Positions 9,092-17,609 of a stretch of DNA of 64,000 nt are shown in pieces. The position numbers were made by a program, and so were the translations under genes. Positions within the stretch are counted from its first letter, which is position 1. The number at the start of each line of letters is the position of its first letter. This DNA comes from Mycolicibacterium senegalense (GTDB lineage Bacteria > Actinomycetota > Actinomycetes > Mycobacteriales > Mycobacteriaceae): contig NZ_CP081000.1 in the NCBI RefSeq assembly GCF_019645875.1, positions 248,001 to 312,000 of the forward strand, given 5' to 3'. The notes below the pieces were generated by a model. The model searched no databases and was not told the DNA's origin. It saw only the letters and a program-made list of their open reading frames with translations.

Positions 9092-10231
9092 ATGGCACTG
9101 GATCCTGTTGCTGATGAGGCCGTGACGCCGTTCGTCCGCAAGGTGGCGGCCTGGGCATGGCGGCTGCTGGTCATTCTGGCGGCCGTCGTGGCACTGCTGT
9201 GGCTGATCAAACACCTGGAGGTGATCGTGGTGCCGGTGGCCCTGGCCACCATGGTCGCCGCGTTGCTGCTGCCCGCAGTGGACTTCATGGACCGCCGCGG
9301 TGCCCCGCGCGGGGCCGCCGTGGCCCTGGTTCTGCTGGCCAGTTTCGCGGTGGTGGGCGGCATCCTGAGCTTCGTCGTGTCCCAATTCATCGAGGGCGCG
9401 CCACAACTCGTGGAACAGGTGACCCGAAGCATCGACGGGCTGCGCAATTGGCTGATCAACGGACCACTGCAGCTGAGCAAGGAACAGATCGACCAAGCCG
9501 GCAACACCGCGATCGAGGCGTTGCAGCGCAACCAGGAGAAGCTCACCACCGGTGCCCTGTCCACCGCGGGCACCCTCACCGAGCTGCTCACCGGCGCGCT
9601 GCTGGTGCTGTTCACCCTGATCTTCCTGCTGCAAGGCGGGCGCAGCATCTTCTCGTTCGTCACCAAGGTGTTCCCGAACCATGTGCGGGATCGGGTCCGC
9701 GACGCCGGACGGGCCGGTTTCCACTCGCTGGGCGGCTACATGCGAGCGACGTTCCTGGTGGCCCTGGTCGACGCGGTCGGCATCGGCACCGGCTTGGCGA
9801 TCATGGGTATTCCCTTGGCACTGCCGCTGGCCTCGCTGGTGTTCATGGGTGCCTTCGTCCCGCTGGTCGGTGCGGTGGTGGCCGGGTTCCTGGCCGTGGT
9901 GGTGGCACTGCTGGCCAAGGGATTCGTCTACGCCCTGATCACCCTCGGCCTGATCATCGCCGTGCAGCAGCTGGAAGGCCATGTGCTGCAGCCGCTGGTG
10001 ATGGGCCGCGCGGTGTCGATCCACCCGTTGGCCGTGGTGCTGGCCATCGCGGGCGGCGGCGTGCTGGCCGGCATCGTCGGCGCCCTGCTGGCCGTGCCCA
10101 CGGTGGCGTTCATCAACAGCGCCACTCGGGTGCTGGTGGCAGACAATCCCGACGCCGAGCAGGCCCGGCAGGAAAACGAGGACAGCGTCCTCATCGAAGC
10201 CGAGTCCGACGACCTGCCGGCCAAGGAGTAG
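9092..10231 (+). CDS. AI-2E family transporter (Rv0205-like)
   Basis: Membrane protein of 379 residues in the AI-2E transporter (YdiK/PerM/TqsA) family. It has paired N-terminal helices (residues about 15-70), a soluble helical segment (about 100-160), a membrane core, and the conserved motif [27 protein letters not shown] split across the last helices. The charged tail is acidic ([16 protein letters not shown]). The family includes autoinducer-2 exporters and Na+/H+ antiporters, so substrate cannot be assigned. I picked the ATG at 9092 (MALDPVADE); a TTG at 9062 would add ten unconvincing residues. Synteny matches Rv0205. Confidence 0.85.
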   Translation: MALDPVADEAVTPFVRKVAAWAWRLLVILAAVVALLWLIKHLEVIVVPVALATMVAALLLPAVDFMDRRGAPRGAAVALVLLASFAVVGGILSFVVSQFIEGAPQLVEQVTRSIDGLRNWLINGPLQLSKEQIDQAGNTAIEALQRNQEKLTTGALSTAGTLTELLTGALLVLFTLIFLLQGGRSIFSFVTKVFPNHVRDRVRDAGRAGFHSLGGYMRATFLVALVDAVGIGTGLAIMGIPLALPLASLVFMGAFVPLVGAVVAGFLAVVVALLAKGFVYALITLGLIIAVQQLEGHVLQPLVMGRAVSIHPLAVVLAIAGGGVLAGIVGALLAVPTVAFINSATRVLVADNPDAEQARQENEDSVLIEAESDDLPAKE

Positions 10232-10259
10232 CCCGTGCCGCGCTGCGAACGCCGGCTGG

Positions 10260-13200
10260 TTACAGCCGGCCCTCGCGGCGCAGCAGATCCTGCGCGCTCA
10301 TCCCGCCCCCGCGCCGCGGAGGTTCGTTGTCGCGTGGGTTGAACTTCTGAGTCGACGGATCCTGCTCTTGCTGGCGCGGATTCGGTCCGGGCCCGGGGGC
10401 CGGGCCGGGGCCCGGACGCTGGGCGTTGAAAGCCGTCGTCGGTGCATTTCCACCACCGGCGGGCGGACGCTGCTGTTGCGGCATCGCACGGGTGGCGTCG
10501 GCCGACGGGCGCGGTGCCGGCGGCGGAGGGGGAGGCGGGGTCCCGTTGGCCGGGCCGCCCTTGGCCGGACCGCCGCGCAGCGCACCCAACCACGATTCGA
10601 TCTCACGATCTTCGCGCTGCGGGGGAGCCGGCGGGCCGCCGGCCGGCCGCGCGGTCGGCTGCGGCGTGCGCTCGGTGTTGGCGGCCGGGGTGTTGCCCGT
10701 CGCGGTGTTGACCGTGTTGACGGCCGTGTTCACCGCGTTGCGCACCGCGTTACGCGCCATGGCGAACCGGGTGGTGGCCGGCTCTTGGTCGGGCTGCTGG
10801 CGGGGCGGGGCCTGCGGCGGGGTGATCCGTGCCGTACCGGCGGCCGACGGTGCGTTGGTCCGCGGCATCTGCGGGCGCAGGGGCTCGGCTGCCGGATGGG
10901 TCGGATCGTGCGGTCGCGGTGGTGGTGCCGGCAGGGCGCCGACTCCGGCCAGCGCTCGCGGGTCTTCACCGGATTCCGGACCCATCGGACGCTTGCGCTC
11001 GTCGGGCAGCTCGGTCTCACCGAGGCCGATCGCCACCTGGATGCGCTTCATCCAGTGCGGAGCCCACCAGCAATCGTCGCCGAGCAGCTTCATGATCGCG
11101 GGAACCAGGAACATCCGGATGACGGTGGCGTCAAGCAGTAGGGCGATCAGCAGGCCGAACGCCAGGTACTTCATCATCACCAGGTCGGAGAAGGCGAACG
11201 CCCCGGCGACCACTGCCAGCACCAGCGCGGCACCGGTGATGAGGCGACCGGTGGTGGCGGTACCGATGCGGATGGCCTCGGCCGTGGACATGCCGCGTTC
11301 CCGGGCCTCCACCATGCGGGACACGAGGAACACCTCGTAGTCGGTGGACAGACCCCAGATCACCGCGATGATCAGACCGATCATCGGCGCCATCAACGGC
11401 TGCGGCGTGTAGTTCATCAGGCCGGATCCGTGACCGTCGACGAACATCCAGGTCAGGATGCCCATCGTCGATCCCAGGGTCAGGGCGCTCATCAACGCGG
11501 CCTTCACCGGCAGCACGATCGATCCGAACGCCAGGAACATCAGCACCGTGGTGGTGATGACCAGGATCGTCACCATCAGCGGCAGCCTGGAGAACAGGCT
11601 GTGGATCGAGTCCTGCTCCAGGGCGGGCGTGCCGCCGACGAACACGTCGATGCCGTGCGGAGGCTGCAAGGCGCGTAGGTCCGCGATGTTGGTTGCCGCG
11701 TCGCCGCGGTTGATCAGGCCGTTCTGGATCACCCGGACGGATTTGTCCTTGGACCCGCTGTCGGTGGCCGGACGTTCCTTCCACATGGCTTCGGGATCGT
11801 TGTCCGGGTCGGTGAAGCCCTTGACCGTCATGGCCTTGGCCCGCATGTCGGCGATCTGGGCGTCGGTGATCGGTTCACCGTCTTGCCGCTGCATCACCAG
11901 CGTGATCTGTTCGGTGCGGAAACCGGGGAAGAGCTTGTCGAACTGCTCCTGCGACTGACGCACCGCGTTGTCCGGGGGCAGGTACTTCTCGCTGATACCC
12001 GCGAGCGTGAGCGAGCCGATCGGCAGGACCAGCAGCGTCATCACGACCAGGATCGGCGTGGCGAAGGCGATGGGCCGCTTCATCACGACGTTGACCAGCC
12101 GGCCCCAGAACCCCTGCTCCACTTCTTCGCGGGTCTTGGTCTTCTGGGTCTTCTCGGCGAACCAGTCGATGATCCGGCGCGAGAACGGCCAGTTCGCCAG
12201 GAACGGCACCTTCAGCAGCGTGGTGACGCCGAGCGCGTCGACGCGGGGCCCCAGGATGCCCAGCACGGCGGGCAACACGGTGATCGACAGGAACGCCGCC
12301 AGCATCACCGACGCGATGATCGCGTAGGTGATCGACTTGAGGAATCCGAGCGGGATCAGCAGCAGCGGCAGCGAGGACGCCACGATGATCACGGCCGAGA
12401 AGGCCACGGTGCGCCCGGAGGTCATCACCGATCTTCGGACCGCGGCCTCGGTGTCATAACCCTCGGCGAGTTCTTCTCGGAACCGGCTCACGATGAACAG
12501 GCCGTAGTCGATGGCGATACCGAAGCCCATCATCGTCACGACCGGTTGGGCGAAGAAGTGCACCGGCCCGAACTCGGCGGTGAACCGCAGGATGCCCAAG
12601 GCGCCGGCGATGGTGAGACCACCGATGATCGCGGGCAGGGCGGCGGCGACCGCGCCGCCGAACACGAAGAACAGCACCACGGCCACCAGCGGGACGATCG
12701 CGAGCTCGGCGCGCTTCTGGTCCGTGCCGATGGTGCCGGTGAGCTCGCTGGCCAGCGGGTTGAGCCCGGCCAGCTTGATGTCGCCGCCGTTGACCTGCTG
12801 CAGATCGTCCTCGACAGCTTGGTAGTTCTTGAGGATCGCGTCGTCGTTGTCACCCTTGAGGGGCACGCTGATGAAGGTGTGGCGCAGGTCCTGCGTCTTC
12901 ATCTGGCTGACGGTCGGATCGGTGGTGTCGGGGGCCTTGAGCCAGCCGACCCACCCGACGATCTCGTCCGGATGATCTTTGACCACCTGGTCGAGCTCGC
13001 CGGTGACTTCCTTCTGCCACGCCTTGTCGGTGACCTTTTTGTCATCAGGGGGCGTCAAGATGGCGACGACGTGACTGGTCCGGTCGCGGCCGTACACCTC
13101 GTCGCCCAACAGCGACGCCTGCACCGACTGGCTGCCCTCGTCGTAGAAACCACTCTGGGTGACGTGCTGTCCGAGACTGGCTCCGTAGACGCCGCCACCT

Positions 13201-13274
13201 AGGCACAGCGCCACCATGACACCGATGACGATGTACCTGAACTGGTACACCGTTCGACCCCACCAGGCGAACAC
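10260..13274 (-). CDS. mmpL3: MmpL3, trehalose monomycolate flippase
   Basis: Essential RND transporter that moves trehalose monomycolate across the inner membrane for mycolic-acid assembly; it is the target of SQ109 and indole carboxamides. It has 1004 residues from a GTG start with a clear AGGAG site. There are two porter/helix halves. The proton-relay pairs are D256-Y257 (GIAIDYGLF), the same numbers as I recall for M. smegmatis MmpL3, and STDYEVF in the second half. The C-terminal 250 residues are a disordered Pro/Gly/Gln-rich cytosolic tail containing a run of seven prolines. It is flanked by Rv0205-like and Rv0207c-like genes as in M. tuberculosis. Confidence 0.97.
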   Translation of the reverse strand: MFAWWGRTVYQFRYIVIGVMVALCLGGGVYGASLGQHVTQSGFYDEGSQSVQASLLGDEVYGRDRTSHVVAILTPPDDKKVTDKAWQKEVTGELDQVVKDHPDEIVGWVGWLKAPDTTDPTVSQMKTQDLRHTFISVPLKGDNDDAILKNYQAVEDDLQQVNGGDIKLAGLNPLASELTGTIGTDQKRAELAIVPLVAVVLFFVFGGAVAAALPAIIGGLTIAGALGILRFTAEFGPVHFFAQPVVTMMGFGIAIDYGLFIVSRFREELAEGYDTEAAVRRSVMTSGRTVAFSAVIIVASSLPLLLIPLGFLKSITYAIIASVMLAAFLSITVLPAVLGILGPRVDALGVTTLLKVPFLANWPFSRRIIDWFAEKTQKTKTREEVEQGFWGRLVNVVMKRPIAFATPILVVMTLLVLPIGSLTLAGISEKYLPPDNAVRQSQEQFDKLFPGFRTEQITLVMQRQDGEPITDAQIADMRAKAMTVKGFTDPDNDPEAMWKERPATDSGSKDKSVRVIQNGLINRGDAATNIADLRALQPPHGIDVFVGGTPALEQDSIHSLFSRLPLMVTILVITTTVLMFLAFGSIVLPVKAALMSALTLGSTMGILTWMFVDGHGSGLMNYTPQPLMAPMIGLIIAVIWGLSTDYEVFLVSRMVEARERGMSTAEAIRIGTATTGRLITGAALVLAVVAGAFAFSDLVMMKYLAFGLLIALLLDATVIRMFLVPAIMKLLGDDCWWAPHWMKRIQVAIGLGETELPDERKRPMGPESGEDPRALAGVGALPAPPPRPHDPTHPAAEPLRPQMPRTNAPSAAGTARITPPQAPPRQQPDQEPATTRFAMARNAVRNAVNTAVNTVNTATGNTPAANTERTPQPTARPAGGPPAPPQREDREIESWLGALRGGPAKGGPANGTPPPPPPPAPRPSADATRAMPQQQRPPAGGGNAPTTAFNAQRPGPGPAPGPGPNPRQQEQDPSTQKFNPRDNEPPRRGGGMSAQDLLRREGRL

Positions 13275-13337
13275 TTAGGCTCCTAACTAAACAAAATTCA
13301 TGGTGACCCGCTGTTGCGAATTCGCGGTCTTCAGTTG

Positions 13338-14054
13338 TTACACACGCGCGGTCAGTAGCGATGAAAGCGGCCGGAATGGCTGCAGCCATGCTCCCTGCTC
13401 GGGTAGCGAGTCCAGGCCGATCCGTGGCAGCGGTTCCCGGAACACACCGGGAATGTCCTCCAGATCGACAAACTCCAAGGTATCCGACGCTAGCGCCCAG
13501 CTCGCATGTTCGCGAAATCCGAGCACCTGCACGGGAGTGCCCTCACGGGCGATTTCTTCCAGCGGTTGCCGGAACGCCTGGCCGTCCGCCGAAGCGACCA
13601 GAACCGCTGCCAGCCCCTCGCTGCGACGCAGGGCGATGTGCTCGAGCATGTCGCTGTCGACATCGCTGTCGTCGTCGATCTTCGGCTTGGCGAAGACGGC
13701 GAAACCCACGTTACGCAACGCTTCCACCCATGGCCGCACCACATCGGCGCTACCTGGGGCGATGTTGGTGAAGACGGTGGCCTCGGGCTCGAGCGAGATG
13801 TCGGCTGCGTCGTCACTGTCGGCCACCAGATCGGAGGTGTACTCCAGCAGCCAGCGACCCAGTGCGTCGAACCGGGGACGGTGTGCGGCAGTCGGGCGCC
13901 CGCCCAGGATCGCTCCCAATCCCATGTCCAGGTTGGGGGCGTCCCACACGAGCAGCACCCGCCGCGCCGGGGTGATCACGGCGGTGTCGGGGGATCCCTC
14001 GGATCCGCCGTCTGCCTGGGTCGATGCGTCCTGCATGTCTTCGGTCACACTCAT
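13338..14054 (-). CDS. NYN/PIN-like domain protein (Rv0207c-like)
   Basis: Cytosolic protein of 238 residues with an NYN domain, the PIN-like RNase fold. The first strand VLLVWDAPNLDMGLG carries the conserved Asp and Asn. Downstream acidic positions sit in KIDDDSDVDSDM, followed by VLVASADGQAFRQPL, where the usual SxDxDF-type motif occurs as SADGQAF. This suggests a metal-dependent ribonuclease, but I know of no proven activity for the mycobacterial protein. Its start overlaps the trmB stop in an ATGA, so it is translationally coupled to trmB. It lies 63 bases upstream of mmpL3 on the same strand. Confidence 0.85.
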   Translation of the reverse strand: MSVTEDMQDASTQADGGSEGSPDTAVITPARRVLLVWDAPNLDMGLGAILGGRPTAAHRPRFDALGRWLLEYTSDLVADSDDAADISLEPEATVFTNIAPGSADVVRPWVEALRNVGFAVFAKPKIDDDSDVDSDMLEHIALRRSEGLAAVLVASADGQAFRQPLEEIAREGTPVQVLGFREHASWALASDTLEFVDLEDIPGVFREPLPRIGLDSLPEQGAWLQPFRPLSSLLTARV

Positions 14055-14827
14055 GGCCGTTTCTCCCAGACCAACTCGGTGACGTCCGGACCGGCCAGCG
14101 CCTTGCGCTCGTATTTGGTGACTGGGCGCTCGACCGATATCGGAAGCTGTGCGTCCAGCTCGACCCGCCGCAGCAGCGGTTCGGCATCGCCGACCTCGGC
14201 GATGTGCTCGGCATACCCGGAGTGGTCGGTGGCCGCGTGCAGGATTCCGCCCGGCCGCAGCCGGTCGGCGATCAGCGCCACGGTGGCCGGCTGCAGCAGG
14301 CGGCGCTTGTGGTGGCGGGCCTTGGGCCAGGGGTCCGGGAAGAACACCCGCACGCCGGTCAGGGACGCCGGGCCGAACATGTGCTCCAGCACATCGACGC
14401 CGTCCCCGCGAATCATGCGGATGTTGGTGACGGGCTTGGTCTCGGAGGCCCGGTCGATCGCGCTGAGCAATTGCGCCAGCCCTTTGCGGTAGACCTCCAC
14501 CGCGATCACGTCGAGTTCGGGTTCGGCCTGCGCCATCGCCAGCGTGGAGGTACCGGTGCCAGAGCCGATCTCCAGGATCAGCGGGGCCGAGCGGCCGAAC
14601 CAGGCCTCGGTGTCGAGGTCGACGACGGGCTTCGAATCTTCGTCACGGGCCTGCATGCCCAGCTCGGGCCACAGCCGGTCCCAGGTCTGTTGCTGGGCCG
14701 GCGACAGCGTCGAGCGTCGGGTGCGGAAGCTGGTCACCCGGGGAAAACGGTACGGCTGGGCGGGCGGCACGTCGGCCGCCTCGTCTGCCGGCGCCGGCCC
14801 ACCGACGTCGGACCTGGACGGGTGCAT
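14051..14827 (-). CDS. trmB: tRNA (guanine-N7-)-methyltransferase TrmB
   Basis: Methylates G46 of tRNA variable loops using S-adenosylmethionine. It is a Rossmann-fold methyltransferase with the SAM motif LEIGSGTGTSTLAMA and the family signature PDPWPKARHHKRRLL, which contains the catalytic Asp and substrate-binding basic residues. The conserved C-terminal TKYERKAL segment is also present. With the ATG at 14827 it has 258 residues, close to the usual mycobacterial length (about 263). An in-frame ATG at 14899 would add 24 residues not typical of the family. It is first gene of an apparent trmB-NYN unit with a 4-base ATGA overlap, and divergent from the GTPase-like pair. Confidence 0.95.
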   Translation of the reverse strand: MHPSRSDVGGPAPADEAADVPPAQPYRFPRVTSFRTRRSTLSPAQQQTWDRLWPELGMQARDEDSKPVVDLDTEAWFGRSAPLILEIGSGTGTSTLAMAQAEPELDVIAVEVYRKGLAQLLSAIDRASETKPVTNIRMIRGDGVDVLEHMFGPASLTGVRVFFPDPWPKARHHKRRLLQPATVALIADRLRPGGILHAATDHSGYAEHIAEVGDAEPLLRRVELDAQLPISVERPVTKYERKALAGPDVTELVWEKRP

Positions 14828-14928
14828 CCGTCCATCGTCTCTTATCTGCGGCGTGGTGCCCGCATCGTGGTAGAGATTGATACCCAACAGTTGCCTCAAG
14901 CTGCTGGGACTTAAACCTCTGTTCGCGC

Positions 14929-15981
14929 GTGCGCCCGGCTCGTGTCACGATTTTTCGTGACGCACCCGGTGCGCCCCGTCACCGCAGGGAAGGCCGCCAG
15001 ATTTTCGCAGACGAGCTCACACGCTTTGCCGACCGCGACGGCGATGCGCGGTTGGCGGCCATCAGTGCGCAGGTGTCGGCCCCGGTGCGGGTGGATGTGC
15101 GGGGGCGTCGTGGCGTCGGGGTGAGCACGGTGGTCTCCGCGCTGGCCGGCGCCGGTCTCGATACCGCCGAGGACCGTGAGGCCGGTGATGTCACGGTCGT
15201 GGTGATCGCCGAGGTGCTCAAGCCCGAAGATGAGGCCCTGCTCGCTGAGCTGAACGGGGTGAGGCGGCCGACGGTCGTGCTGCTCAACAAAGCCGACCTG
15301 GCCGGCTCCGGTCCGGGCGGGCCGATCGCGACCGCGCACCGGACGGCCCGGAGGCTGCAGCCGCGGGCCGGGGCGCCGGTCGTGCCGATGGTGGGTCTGC
15401 TGGCGGCGCCCGGGGCGTTACCGCCGCCTCTGCTGGATGCGTTGCGGCAGCTGGCCGCCGAGCCCGCGGACCTGACCTCGGTCGACGCCTTCGTGACCGG
15501 GGTACACCGGGTTCCGCATGCCGTGCGCATCGAGCTGCTGGAAAGGCTCGACCGATTCGGCATCGCCCACAGCACGCTGGCGTTGAGTCGCGGGGCCGGC
15601 GTCGACACGCTGCCGGGGTTGTGGCGGCGGCTCAGCGAGCTGGACCAGGTGATGACCGCGCTGGATGCGGCGACGGCATCGGTCCGGTACCGGCGGGTGC
15701 AGTGGGCCCTGGCTGAGCTGCAGGCCGTCGGCGGCCCGGCGGTGGCCGGCTTTCTGGCCGCCGACGACACGGTGATCGCGGTGATGGCCGCCGCTGTCGA
15801 CGTCGTACAGGCCGAAGGGTTGACGGTGGACCCCGCCGACAACCCCAACGCCCATCTCTGCCGGGCCCGCCGGTGGCGGCAGTACCGCGACGGTCCGGTC
15901 AATGCCCTGCACCGCCGGTGCGGTGACGACATCGTGCGCGGGTCGCTGCGCCTGCTGGGTGCGGCCGGTGGCCGGCGGTGA
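14929..15981 (+). CDS. GTPase-like protein with degenerate P-loop (Rv0209-like)
   Basis: Cytosolic protein of 350 residues. A P-loop NTPase-like core begins at about residue 53 (VRVDVRGRRGVGVSTVVSAL). The G1 pattern GxxxxGK(S/T) reads GRRGVGVST, so the invariant lysine is replaced by valine. A G4-like NKAD (VLLNKADL) is clear, supporting a GTPase ancestry. The rest (about 200-350) is helical with no recognised domain. The GTG at 14929 is used because nothing better is available; the true start could lie further in. The stop overlaps the next gene in a GTGA. It matches the Rv0209 position. Nucleotide hydrolysis is doubtful without the lysine. Confidence 0.75.
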   Translation: MRPARVTIFRDAPGAPRHRREGRQIFADELTRFADRDGDARLAAISAQVSAPVRVDVRGRRGVGVSTVVSALAGAGLDTAEDREAGDVTVVVIAEVLKPEDEALLAELNGVRRPTVVLLNKADLAGSGPGGPIATAHRTARRLQPRAGAPVVPMVGLLAAPGALPPPLLDALRQLAAEPADLTSVDAFVTGVHRVPHAVRIELLERLDRFGIAHSTLALSRGAGVDTLPGLWRRLSELDQVMTALDAATASVRYRRVQWALAELQAVGGPAVAGFLAADDTVIAVMAAAVDVVQAEGLTVDPADNPNAHLCRARRWRQYRDGPVNALHRRCGDDIVRGSLRLLGAAGGRR

Positions 15982-17453
15982 CCGACGTGGAGACACCCCG
16001 GGACCAGGCCGTGGTCGATGCGGTGGCGGCGGCCGACGCCGTGGTGGCCGCGATCGATCCGGGCTTGACTTCGCCGGGAGTCGAGACCCGCGACGCGGTG
16101 CTGGTCGCCGGTCCGTGGCTGGCCGGGTCGACGAGTGTGATGGCCGCGCTGCGGGACCGGATGCCGCAGACCACGTTCGTCGAATCCACCGAGTTGGTGG
16201 CGGGAGAGGCCCCGGCGGCTGTGGTGTACGTGGTGTCGGCGGCCGCTCCCATCACTGAATCAGATTGCGCCCTGGTTGATTTGGCGACCCGATACACCGA
16301 CCTGGTGATCGGGGTGGTGTCCAAGATCGACGCCTACCGGGACTGGCGCGATGTGCGCGACGCCGACGCGAAGATTCTCGCCGAGCGCGACGCGCGCTAC
16401 GAGCGCATGCCCTGGGTGGGGGTGGCGGCTGCCCCCGACCTCGGTGAGCCGCAGCTCGACGAACTGGTCGAACTGCTGGCCGGCCAACTGGACGATCCCG
16501 AGGTTGCGCGCCGAAACAGGTTGCGCGCCTGGGAAACTCGTCTGGAAGCGGTCATCGTCCGCTATGAGGCCGATGGTTCTGGAGCCGATCGTCAGGCGCG
16601 GGTGGAGGTATTGCGGGAGCGGCGCGCCGAGCTGGGCCGGGCTCGCCGGCTGGCCCGCACCGAGCGCAGCATCGCGTTGCGCAGTCAACTGCAGCAGGCC
16701 CGGGTCCAGCTCGGCTATTTCGCCCGCAACCGGTGTAATTCGGTGCGCACGGAACTGCAGGAGGATGTCGCGGGCATCAGCCGGCGCCGGATCGAGACGT
16801 TCGAGGACTATGCCCGGCAACGTGCCCACGAGGTGGTCGGCGAGGTGGATGAGGGCGTCACCGCGCATCTGAGCGGTATGGCGGCCGAACTCGAGCTGAC
16901 GGCGCCCCCGCCACCACCCCCAGCGGCGATTCCCGAGCTGCCGGCGCCACCGCTGAAGTCCCGCACCCTCGAGACCCGGCTGATGCTGGTGCTCGGCACC
17001 GGGTTCGGGCTGGGGGTCGCGGTGGCGGTCAGCCGGCTGTTGGTCGGGGCGGCGCCGCGGCTGGCCGTGGCAGGGTTGGCGGTCGGTGCGGTGGTGGGCC
17101 TGCTGTTGGCGATCTGGGTGGTCGGTACCCGGGGGCTGTTGCACGACCGGGCGGTGCTGGATCGCTGGGTCGGCGAGATCACCGGCACGCTGCGCTCAGC
17201 GGCTGAGGAGCTCGTCGCGAAACGGTTGGTGGCCGCGGAGACGGCGCTCACCACGGAATCGGCGGCCCGTGAGGAAGCCGAGGCGGCGGTGGCGGCCGAG
17301 AAGACCGCCGAGCTGGAGGCCGAGTTGCGGGAACACGCGATCGCGACCGCGCGGGCGGCCGCGCAGCGGGACCGCCGGATCCCGCCGTTGCAGCGGGCGC
17401 TGAACGCCGTGCGGGCGGATCTGTACGGCAACCGCGACGCTACTGGCGAGTAA
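15978..17453 (+). CDS. GTPase-like membrane-anchored protein (Rv0210-like)
   Basis: Partner of the preceding gene, translationally coupled through GTGA; 491 residues. The N-terminal GTPase-like domain has G1-like GPWLAGSTS (lysine replaced by serine) and G4-like SKIDAY. A long helical, probably coiled-coil region follows (about 180-300). Next come a proline run, two membrane helices at about 335-385, and a second charged helical tail of about 100 residues. The plan GTPase, helical bundle, membrane hairpin, helical tail resembles bacterial dynamin-like proteins, but that is inference. It corresponds to Rv0210. Both members of the pair lack the P-loop lysine. Confidence 0.75.
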   Translation: MTDVETPRDQAVVDAVAAADAVVAAIDPGLTSPGVETRDAVLVAGPWLAGSTSVMAALRDRMPQTTFVESTELVAGEAPAAVVYVVSAAAPITESDCALVDLATRYTDLVIGVVSKIDAYRDWRDVRDADAKILAERDARYERMPWVGVAAAPDLGEPQLDELVELLAGQLDDPEVARRNRLRAWETRLEAVIVRYEADGSGADRQARVEVLRERRAELGRARRLARTERSIALRSQLQQARVQLGYFARNRCNSVRTELQEDVAGISRRRIETFEDYARQRAHEVVGEVDEGVTAHLSGMAAELELTAPPPPPPAAIPELPAPPLKSRTLETRLMLVLGTGFGLGVAVAVSRLLVGAAPRLAVAGLAVGAVVGLLLAIWVVGTRGLLHDRAVLDRWVGEITGTLRSAAEELVAKRLVAAETALTTESAAREEAEAAVAAEKTAELEAELREHAIATARAAAQRDRRIPPLQRALNAVRADLYGNRDATGE

Positions 17454-17495
17454 CCACCTGATAACGTCGATCTGAATCGTTCCTGTGAGTGATCG

Positions 17496-17525
17496 GACAT
17501 ACCACCGGCTCACCGTGGGTATGTC
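17496..17525. promoter_or_regulatory. Inverted repeat upstream of pckG
   Basis: Perfect 8-bp arms GACATACC and GGTATGTC are separated by 14 bases that include ACCGG and ACCGT. The centre is about 100 bases before the pckG start, so it is placed like an operator or a promoter-proximal element. No regulator gene lies next to it. It could alternatively terminate the upstream GTPase-like operon, but no T-tract follows. Confidence 0.4.
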
Positions 17526-17609
17526 ACCCGCGTTAACCTCTACCCAAGGGGTAGCCGTGACCGCGTCGTGACGTGGCTTGGGTTCCACAAACCTACGCAG
17601 GAGAATTTG

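Noticed and set aside
11883..13202. 439-residue plus-strand frame opposite mmpL3
   Set aside because: Highly His/Asp/Arg-rich antisense shadow of an essential, well-conserved gene; no family resemblance.
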